NCBI GenBank assembly: GCA_003132645.1 | Contig: PKYM01000193.1 | Location: 3,288 to 12,163, forward strand | Reading direction: 5' to 3' | DNA length: 8,876 nucleotides | Source of the DNA: Actinomycetota bacterium | GTDB taxonomy: Bacteria; Actinomycetota; Thermoleophilia; UBA2241 | Shown: in pieces, positions 1 to 5,330 of the stretch | Numbering within the stretch: the stretch's first letter is position 1 | Layout: every line of letters begins with the position of its first letter | Translations under genes and position numbers: made by a program | The notes under the pieces: generated by a model | What the model saw: only the letters and a program-made list of their open reading frames with translations | Told to the model about the DNA's origin: nothing | Database searches by the model: none

Positions 1-44
1 GGAGCCGAGCCCGAAGAGCGGCCCGCAAGAAGCCGTGAGGTGAC
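1..44. other. Left flank, no assignable gene
   Basis: These 44 bases lie downstream of the ppk2 stop. Two plus-strand frames are open to the left edge and end in TGA, one at 36-38 and one at 41-43. The first would give a basic tail (SRARRAARKKP), so the end of a convergent plus-strand gene is possible. The stretch is too short to decide, and no hairpin followed by a T tract is visible. Confidence 0.3.
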
Positions 45-872
45 CTAGAAGATCTCGGGCACGAAGGTCTGGTTTTCGTAGGGCGGGCGCATGTAGCCCT
101 TGTCCTCGCGGCGCGGCGGCAGCTTGAACGGCTTGGGCGTGAGGTCCTTGTAGGGGATCATGCTCAGCAGGTGGGAGATGACGTTCAGCCGGGCGCGCTT
201 CTTGTCGTCGGAAGCGACGACGAACCAGGGCGAGCGCTTCGTGTCGGTGTAGTGGAACATCTCATCCTTGGCCCGCGAGTACTCGACCCACTTGTTCCAG
301 CTTTCCAGGTCCATCTCGGAGATCTTCCAGCGCTTGGTGGGATCCTGGATGCGATCCTTGAAGCGCTTCTCCTGCTCCTCGTCGCTCACGCTGAACCAGT
401 ACTTGACCAGGATGATGCCGCTGCGTATGAGCATCTCCTCGAACGGCGGGCACGAACGAAAGAACTCGTTGGTGTCCTCCTCGCTGCAGAAGCCCATGAC
501 CCGCTCGACGCCGGCGCGGTTGTACCAGGAGCGGTCGAAGATGACCCATTCGCCGCCCGCCGGAAGGTGGGCCACATAGCGCTGGAAGTACCACTCGGTC
601 TTCTCGCGCTCGGTCGGCACGCCCAGAGCGACGACGCGCACGGTGCGCGGGTTGAGCGTCTCGGTCACGCGCTTGATGGTGCCGCCTTTGCCGGCCGCAT
701 CGCGGCCCTCGAAGATCGTCACGACCTTCAGGTGGTTGGTGCGGATCCATTCCTGCAGTTTGACGAGCTCGATCTGCAGCTTGCCGAGCTCTTTGAGGTA
801 GGAGTCGTCGTCGAGCTTCTTGCGCTGTTTGGGCTCGACGTCGCCCAGGTTGTCGGTCTTGTCGGATGGCAC
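45..872 (-). CDS. ppk2: Polyphosphate kinase 2 (PPK2), polyP-dependent nucleotide kinase
   Basis: PPK2 enzymes transfer the terminal phosphate of polyphosphate to a nucleotide (ADP or GDP to the triphosphate in class I) and act in the cytosol. With the start chosen here the protein has 275 residues, within the usual range for a one-domain PPK2. It shows the Walker A loop GRDAAGKGG (about 56-64), the Walker B stretch VIFDRSWYNR (about 110-119) and the basic lid region with DPTKRWKIS (about 177-185). These are the diagnostic PPK2 elements. The frame stays open up to a GTG at 944, but that start has no ribosome binding site. The GTG at 872 is preceded by GGAAAGGGACGAG at 6-nt spacing from its AAAGGGA core, and the 24 residues it removes are poorly conserved-looking. 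The gene diverges from ppx. One-domain class I (NDP kinase) is inferred from length and lid sequence; class III activity cannot be excluded. Confidence 0.95.
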   Translation of the reverse strand: MPSDKTDNLGDVEPKQRKKLDDDSYLKELGKLQIELVKLQEWIRTNHLKVVTIFEGRDAAGKGGTIKRVTETLNPRTVRVVALGVPTEREKTEWYFQRYVAHLPAGGEWVIFDRSWYNRAGVERVMGFCSEEDTNEFFRSCPPFEEMLIRSGIILVKYWFSVSDEEQEKRFKDRIQDPTKRWKISEMDLESWNKWVEYSRAKDEMFHYTDTKRSPWFVVASDDKKRARLNVISHLLSMIPYKDLTPKPFKLPPRREDKGYMRPPYENQTFVPEIF

Positions 873-992
873 GTCTCGTCCCTTTCCGTTGCTCGCGACT
901 GCGGCGGCGTCGCCTCGTTTGGCACGAAAACCAGTGTACGCCACGAGCCACGGTCACGACACACTGTCGTTTGGGGATAGGGTGTAGACCAC
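873..992. promoter_or_regulatory. Divergent ppk2/ppx promoter region
   Basis: This 120-nt gap between the preferred ppk2 start and the ppx ATG must hold both promoters. On the minus strand TACACT (938-933) fits the actinobacterial -10 pattern TANNNT. It would start transcription inside the longer 944 reading of ppk2, which favours the 872 start. On the plus strand TAGGGT (978-983) could be the -10 of ppx, which would put the transcript start close to the ATG at 993. The same bases could instead be a weak Shine-Dalgarno site (AGGG, 10 nt from ATG). No convincing -35 hexamers were found on either strand. These assignments are inference from pattern only. Confidence 0.4.
956..970. promoter_or_regulatory. 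15-bp palindrome, candidate operator
   Basis: The sequence ACGACA-CAC-TGTCGT is a perfect inverted repeat with 6-bp arms and a 3-bp centre. It lies in the ppk2/ppx divergent region, upstream of both candidate -10 elements and close to where their -35 elements would be. A dimeric regulator bound here could control synthesis-side and degradation-side genes together. A further CAGTGT (932-937) / ACACTG (961-966) pair is inverted around a 23-nt centre and partly overlaps it. The regulator is unknown. Confidence 0.4.
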
Positions 993-2639
993 ATGGTCCC
1001 CGTAGGAGACAGCGACAGCGACGGCGGCGCCGGCCGCGACGGCCAGGTCGTCGGCTTCATCGACATCGGCACCAATTCGGTGCGACTCATGCTCGTGCGG
1101 ATCTCGGCCAACCGCTCCTATCACGTGGTCAACCTGCAGCGCGAGGTCGTGCGTCTTGGTGAAGAGGAGTTCGCCGACCATCTGCTGCGCCCGGCGGCCA
1201 TCGAGCGCGCCGTGCTCGTCTGCCGCTCGTTTGCCGGGCTCGCCCGCAGCCACGGCGCCGAAGAGATCGTCGCCGTGGCCACGTCGGCCACCCGCGAGGC
1301 GCGCAACCAGGGCGTCTTCGTGGCTCGCCTGCGGGCCGACGCCGGGCTCGACGTTCACGTCGTCTCCGGTCGCGAAGAGGCGCGCCTCATCTATCTCGGC
1401 GTGCTCGGCCGGGTCGAGCTCGGCGAGCGCACCGCGTTCTGCCTCGACATCGGCGGCGGCAGCACTGAGGTGATCGTCGGCGACGCCCGCCGGCACCTGT
1501 TCCTCGACAGCTTGCCGCTGGGCGCGGTGCGCCTGGCCGGCGACCCCAACCTGCCTGACGTCTCCGGTCGCGTGTCGAGCGACGACTACCAGCGCCTGCA
1601 GCGCGCCGTGCGCCTGGCGTCGGTGCACGCGATCAAGGCGGTGCGCGAGTTCGACGTCGATGTGGCCTACGGCACCTCGGGCACGGTGCGCAACGTGGCA
1701 GCCGTGGCCGCCCGGGTGCTGCACGACCGCGAGCCGCAACGCGACGAGACGGCCAGCCTCGCCGACGTGCGCAAGGTGGTCAAACTTCTGCGCGGCCTGT
1801 CGCTCGAGGAGCGCCGCGGCGTGCCCGGCCTGAACCCCGACCGCGCCGACATCGTGATCGCCGGCGCGGTCGTGCTCGAGACGCTGATGACCGACCTCGA
1901 GCTGCCCGCCGTGACGGCCCTGACCGAGTGCGGACTGCGCGACGGCATGCTGATGGACTACCTTTCGCGCGGCCCGCACGCCGCCCTGGTGCACGAGCTG
2001 ACCGTCCGCGAGCGCAGTGTCCTGCAGCTCGTGCGGGCCTGCGGCGCCGACGAGGCTCACGCTCGCCACGTCGCCCACCTGGCGCTCGAGCTGTTCGACA
2101 GCTCGCGCGAGGCGGACTTCCACAGGCTCGGCGCCGAAGAACGCGAGCTGCTCGAATGCAGCGCCCTGCTCCACGACATCGGGACGTTCATCTCGTATCC
2201 CGACCACCACCTGCACTCGGCCTATCTCATCGCCAACACCGACATGCTCGGCTTCGACCAGCGCGAGATCGCCATTATGGCGGCGACCGTGGTGTTCCAC
2301 CGGAAGGCCGCGCCGAGCGCGCGCGATCCGCTCTACGCGCGCCTCGAGAGTGCCGACCGAAAGCGGGTGCAGACGCTCGCCAACCTGCTGCGGCTGGCCG
2401 AGCGCCTCGACCGCAGCCACGGCGCCGTGGTGCGCCACGCCGCGTTGCGCGCCGACGGGCGGCGGGCCCTGACGCTGCGCCTGGTGACGAACGGCCCGGC
2501 GCAGCTCGAGCTGTGGGGCCTCGAGAACCGGCGTGGTTCGATGGAGAAGGCGATGGGTCGTCGCCTGACGTTCGAAGTCGAGCCGGCTGCCGCTACTGAA
2601 GCTGCCGTTCGCGGCCGGCCTTTGCCGGACGCCGACTGA
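993..2639 (+). CDS. ppx: Exopolyphosphatase, Ppx/GppA family with C-terminal HD domain
   Basis: Ppx/GppA enzymes of the actin-like ASKHA fold remove terminal phosphate from polyP or hydrolyse pppGpp. The 548-residue product has the family motifs in order: phosphate-1 loop DIGTNSVRL (24-32), SATREARN (98-105), the catalytic-glutamate segment SGREEARLIYLGV (about 125-136), phosphate-2 loop DIGGGSTEV (152-160), SLPLGAVRL (173-181) and GTSGTVRNVA (227-236). The C-terminal half contains an HD-type helical domain with LLHDIG (392-397, H394/D395) and PDHHLHSAYLI (403-413). This is the long E. coli-like form, not the short two-domain form seen in mycobacteria. An in-frame TAG at 978 leaves ATG 993 as the only usable start before the conserved core. 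The last residues (about 530-548) are encoded in a tandem repeat and may be a replaced tail. GppA-type activity on pppGpp cannot be excluded, but the polyP neighbours favour Ppx. Confidence 0.95.
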   Translation: MVPVGDSDSDGGAGRDGQVVGFIDIGTNSVRLMLVRISANRSYHVVNLQREVVRLGEEEFADHLLRPAAIERAVLVCRSFAGLARSHGAEEIVAVATSATREARNQGVFVARLRADAGLDVHVVSGREEARLIYLGVLGRVELGERTAFCLDIGGGSTEVIVGDARRHLFLDSLPLGAVRLAGDPNLPDVSGRVSSDDYQRLQRAVRLASVHAIKAVREFDVDVAYGTSGTVRNVAAVAARVLHDREPQRDETASLADVRKVVKLLRGLSLEERRGVPGLNPDRADIVIAGAVVLETLMTDLELPAVTALTECGLRDGMLMDYLSRGPHAALVHELTVRERSVLQLVRACGADEAHARHVAHLALELFDSSREADFHRLGAEERELLECSALLHDIGTFISYPDHHLHSAYLIANTDMLGFDQREIAIMAATVVFHRKAAPSARDPLYARLESADRKRVQTLANLLRLAERLDRSHGAVVRHAALRADGRRALTLRLVTNGPAQLELWGLENRRGSMEKAMGRRLTFEVEPAAATEAAVRGRPLPDAD

Positions 2640-2706
2640 AGCTACAGCTCGCCGACGACCTTTGCCGGACGCCGACTGAAGCTACAGCTCGCCGACGACC
2701 TTTGCC
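2619..2706. repeat. 40-bp tandem repeat at the ppx/CHAD gene convergence
   Basis: Positions 2621-2660 and 2661-2700 are identical 40-mers, and the exact period-40 match runs from 2619 to 2706 (2.2 copies). A degenerate copy continues to about 2721, and a weaker one is visible upstream at about 2582-2620 (shared ACTGAAGCT and CCTTTGCC words). The ppx TGA (2637-2639) and the TAG of the convergent gene (2682-2684) both lie inside the array. Each unit carries a copy of both stop contexts. A 5-bp GC stem with a CTTT loop is present at 2615-2628. It lacks a T tract, so a Rho-independent terminator is not supported. Confidence 0.9.
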
Positions 2707-4829
2707 AGACGCGTGCTGAAGCCGTCACCGCGGATCTTGACCCACATCTCCGGGAAGGTGTCGACCAGCCGGTTGAGCTCTTCCTGGCGGGCCGCGAGAT
2801 AGGTGGCCACGCCGGGCGCGACGATCATGGTCAGGGCGCGCCGGGCATTGGCGGCCGGCGGCTCCCAGGCGCCCCAGGTGAGGAAGTTGCGCAGGACGTT
2901 GCAGGTCACGACGGCGTCCTGGAGGTCGCCCAGGTGGTCCTGCATGTCCTTGGTGGCGCCGATCAGCGGCTTGGCGTCGGGTCCCAGCACCTCTTCGAAG
3001 AACTCGAACGTGTAACGCATGGCCTTGCCCGCGATGCGCAGGCGGTGGAAGCGCACGAGCGGTGTGTCGTGACCGGTGATGACGTCGTCGTAGGCCCACA
3101 CGCCGGCGACGCGGTCGTAGAGGACCGCGGGCAGGACGTGGGCGACGCGGTGCGGGCGCGCCTCGCCGTCGTCGTCGATGAAGCCGAGGCTCGCCCGGCC
3201 GGGATCGCCGAGCAGGGCGGTGAAGGTCTCGACGAAGCGCGGGTAGCGGCCGCCGTCGAGGTACTCGATCATCGCGCCGCGGGCGTGTTCGCGACGCTCC
3301 TGCCAGACGGCCAGAAGAGGGTCGAGGCCGCCGCGGCGCGATTCGGGCAGCGAGTCCAGGTAGACCATCGTCTTCTCGTGGAACACGTCGAGATCGCGCA
3401 CGGCGCCGAGCACGCGGCCCGTGCGGCGCAGCCCGCGGTCGACCGGCCTCATGACGTCAGCGTCGAGATACGGCCCGAACACGCGCAGCGCGGCCCGCAT
3501 ACGGCGCGTGGCGACCCGCATGTCGTGCAGATCCTCGATGTCGCCGCCCTCGCGCGTGCCGGCCTCGTGGTCGAGCATGCGGTCGAACTGGAAGCGCAGC
3601 ATCTTGAAGGCCGCCTCGGCCATCGTGTCGGACTTGCGGATACCGGGGCGGGCCGGCCGTCGGACGCGTGTCGTGGGCGCGGCGCTCGCGGCCGGCGTCT
3701 CGGGCGGCGTTTCGAGCTCTGCCGGCGTCGCGACCGCCGCCGACTCGGCGCGCTTGGCCGCCGTTCCTGCCGCCGACTCGGCACGCTTCGTCTTGCCTGC
3801 CGCTCTCTTGCCCGCCGCGACCTTCGAGCGCGGCGTCGTCGCGGCCGCTGGGGCGCTCGCGGCCGGGGCTGCGGCTGGGGCTGGGGTCGGGACCGGGCCC
3901 CGAGCCTGTTCGGCGCGTCGTGGCGCTCGCGTGATGAGGCGCTTGGGGAAGATCGCCAGGCCCTCGTGACGGAACCTGTTGAGCCAGTAGCGCACGGTAC
4001 GCGGCGCCATGCCGGCGCGGGTGGCCGCCTCGCGCTGCAGGGCGCCGTCGTGGATCGCGAGCAGCACGCGCGCGCGGCGCCCCACCGCGTCGGTGCGCTG
4101 CGCGATGCGGGCCAGTAGATGCTCCTCGTCGTTTGTGAGCAGGCCGCCACCCCGGGGCTCGTCGGCGAGCGCCGCCATGGCGCGTTCGAACTTCGAGAGC
4201 GGCTGCGCGGTGAGGCCGAACTCGCCCTGCAGCGCGGCGGCGATGGCCGCCAGGTCGGCTTCGGTGCCCGCGCCCTTGAGCTCCGCTTCGACCTCGTACG
4301 CGGGCGGCAGGGGAGCGTCGCCGGCAACGATGGCGAGCGTGTCCAGCGAGAGCTCGGCCACCGTGCGACCGTCCTTTGTCAGGGAGCTCAGCACGCGGCT
4401 CTGACGGATTTCGACGAGCGGCCGCAACGGCCGCGCGCCCACCACGGACAGGACCTGCTCGCGCGCCTCGCCGGCGGGCCAGCTCGTCGGCAGGTCGGCC
4501 GACGAGTCGGCCGGCAGGTCGATCTCCCACTCCGCACGCCGGTGGATGGCGCCGCCGGCGGCGCCGGCGTTCTCCTCGCCGTCGTCTGCCTCCGCGTTGC
4601 CGGGCTCGCCGCCGCGCCGTTTGACCGTGATGACCATGCGGTCGCCGCGGTCGCGGCGCCGGCAGATCATGCCGGCCGTCTGCAGGGCGCGCTCGTCTGA
4701 GTCCAGGTAGACGTCGGACATCTCGGCGACCTCGCGACCGCCCACCTCGTAGCCGGCGAGTTCGCTCAGTAGGTCGAGCCGCTCGAGGGCGGCGGCATCG
4801 GGCGCGCTGAACTTGGCCTCTATCTCCAT
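2682..4829 (-). CDS. CYTH-HTH-CHAD fusion protein, predicted triphosphate/polyP-binding
   Basis: The 715-residue protein has four parts. Residues 1 to about 222 are a CYTH (triphosphate tunnel) domain: ExExK signature EIEAKF at 2-7, basic RRRDRGDRMVITVKRR (57-72), VEIRQSR (139-145) and acidic YEVEAELKG (178-186), so the active-site set looks complete. An acidic, Ala/Gly-rich loop of about 18 residues (80-97) is inserted in it. Residues about 233-300 form a helix-turn-helix (REAATRAGMAPRTVRYWLNR, 266-285) resembling the N-terminal HTH of IS630-type transposases. Residues about 303-398 are a low-complexity Ala/Pro/Lys linker. Residues about 400-715 are a CHAD domain with conserved-looking histidines in LHDMRVATRRMR (434-445), FHRLRIAGKAMRY (594-606) and MQDHLGDLQDA (629-639). 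CYTH enzymes include inorganic triphosphatase (E. coli YgiF, also linked to a CHAD-like region), and CHAD domains bind polyP. GGTGA, overlapping the sixA stop, lies 10 nt before the ATG, so coupling to sixA is likely. DNA binding by the HTH is inference. Confidence 0.92.
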   Translation of the reverse strand: MEIEAKFSAPDAAALERLDLLSELAGYEVGGREVAEMSDVYLDSDERALQTAGMICRRRDRGDRMVITVKRRGGEPGNAEADDGEENAGAAGGAIHRRAEWEIDLPADSSADLPTSWPAGEAREQVLSVVGARPLRPLVEIRQSRVLSSLTKDGRTVAELSLDTLAIVAGDAPLPPAYEVEAELKGAGTEADLAAIAAALQGEFGLTAQPLSKFERAMAALADEPRGGGLLTNDEEHLLARIAQRTDAVGRRARVLLAIHDGALQREAATRAGMAPRTVRYWLNRFRHEGLAIFPKRLITRAPRRAEQARGPVPTPAPAAAPAASAPAAATTPRSKVAAGKRAAGKTKRAESAAGTAAKRAESAAVATPAELETPPETPAASAAPTTRVRRPARPGIRKSDTMAEAAFKMLRFQFDRMLDHEAGTREGGDIEDLHDMRVATRRMRAALRVFGPYLDADVMRPVDRGLRRTGRVLGAVRDLDVFHEKTMVYLDSLPESRRGGLDPLLAVWQERREHARGAMIEYLDGGRYPRFVETFTALLGDPGRASLGFIDDDGEARPHRVAHVLPAVLYDRVAGVWAYDDVITGHDTPLVRFHRLRIAGKAMRYTFEFFEEVLGPDAKPLIGATKDMQDHLGDLQDAVVTCNVLRNFLTWGAWEPPAANARRALTMIVAPGVATYLAARQEELNRLVDTFPEMWVKIRGDGFSTRLAKVVGEL
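3736..3788. repeat. 33-bp-spaced direct repeat in the linker of the CHAD protein
   Basis: A 20-base word (GCCGCCGACTCGGC, then G or A, then CGCTT) occurs at 3736 and again at 3769, with one mismatch. On the minus strand it encodes the repeated peptide KRAESAA (349-354 and 360-365 region), with an 11-codon period. The repeat explains part of the H1-like Lys/Ala linker and suggests that it grew by slippage or duplication. Confidence 0.75.
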
Positions 4830-4839
4830 GATCGGGACG

Positions 4840-5319
4840 TCACCTTTCTGGGCCGAAGACGCGCGGCGGCAGCAGCCAGACGAGCGTGCCGCGCATGGTC
4901 TGCTCGTCTAAGTCCACTCGTGCCACGCCCGCCTTCTTGACGACCACCGTGCCGCCGGTGAGCTGGCCGATGACGGCGCTGAACTCGGGTTCGTGTCCGA
5001 CCAGCACGAGGGTCTGGGCGCCGCTGTGCTCGGCGACGATCGCGGCCAGACGCTTGCGGTCGAAACCGTGCGCCAGGCGCTCGTCGTCGGCCAGGCGGTC
5101 GGGGCAGCCGAGGGTGGAGGCGGCGATCTCGGCGGTCTGATGGGCGCGCGCCAGGGGACTGCTCAGCACGGCGTCGACCGTGACACCGGCCCTGGAGAGC
5201 AGGGCGGCAGCCTGTTGGACGACGGTGCGGCCGTCGCCGGTCAAGGGACGCTCCGCGTCGGTGCCTTGCCACTGGCTCTTCGAGCCCGCCGGGCCGTGGC
5301 GGAAGAAGATGAGCTGCAC
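4840..5319 (-). CDS. sixA: SixA-type histidine phosphatase
   Basis: The product is 159 residues, close to E. coli SixA (161), and belongs to the RHG branch of the histidine phosphatase superfamily. SixA-type members dephosphorylate phosphohistidine in proteins, through a transient phosphohistidine of their own. Visible motifs are FFRHG (5-9, catalytic H8), ERPLTGDGR (23-31), SSPLARAHQTAE (53-64, R58) and LVGHEPEFS (106-114, H109). The frame is open far into ppk1, up to 5754, but the conserved domain begins at MQLIFFRHG. The GTG at 5319 has AAGGGG 5 nt upstream, while the GTG at 5325 overlaps that site. The gene starts 11 nt after the ppk1 stop and ends 10 nt before the CHAD-protein gene, so it is the middle gene of a coupled operon. 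In mycobacteria the neighbour of ppk1 (MutT1) carries a Nudix domain fused to a histidine phosphatase domain; here the phosphatase stands alone. Its substrate is not known, and a small-molecule phosphatase is possible. Confidence 0.9.
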   Translation of the reverse strand: MQLIFFRHGPAGSKSQWQGTDAERPLTGDGRTVVQQAAALLSRAGVTVDAVLSSPLARAHQTAEIAASTLGCPDRLADDERLAHGFDRKRLAAIVAEHSGAQTLVLVGHEPEFSAVIGQLTGGTVVVKKAGVARVDLDEQTMRGTLVWLLPPRVFGPER

Positions 5320-5324
5320 CGGCA

Positions 5325-5330
5325 CCCCTT
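5325..5330 (-). promoter_or_regulatory. Ribosome binding site of sixA
   Basis: AAGGGG lies directly after the ppk1 TGA (5333-5331) and 5 nt before GTG 5319. It decides between the two adjacent GTG codons and indicates translational coupling to ppk1. Confidence 0.65.

Noticed and set aside
954..2438. Long minus-strand frame antisense to ppx (494 codons)
   Set aside because: It is a shadow of the GC-rich ppx codons: composition is dominated by H, R, A, V, G and Q with no domain motif, and ppx on the other strand has every family motif.
2615..2628. Terminator hairpin at the ppx end
   Set aside because: CCGGC-CTTT-GCCGG gives only a 5-bp stem with no T tract, and it appears to be a by-product of the repeat unit edge.
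2934..4118. Plus-strand frame antisense to the CHAD gene (394 codons), with an Arg/Gly-rich section
   Set aside because: The Arg/Gly tract is just the reverse of the Ala/Pro/Lys linker codons. No start signal or domain is seen.
3933..4133. Transposon insertion in the CHAD gene, suggested by its transposase-like HTH
   Set aside because: No terminal inverted repeats, target duplication or catalytic DDE region is present, and the frame is continuous. It looks like a domain insert, not a mobile element.
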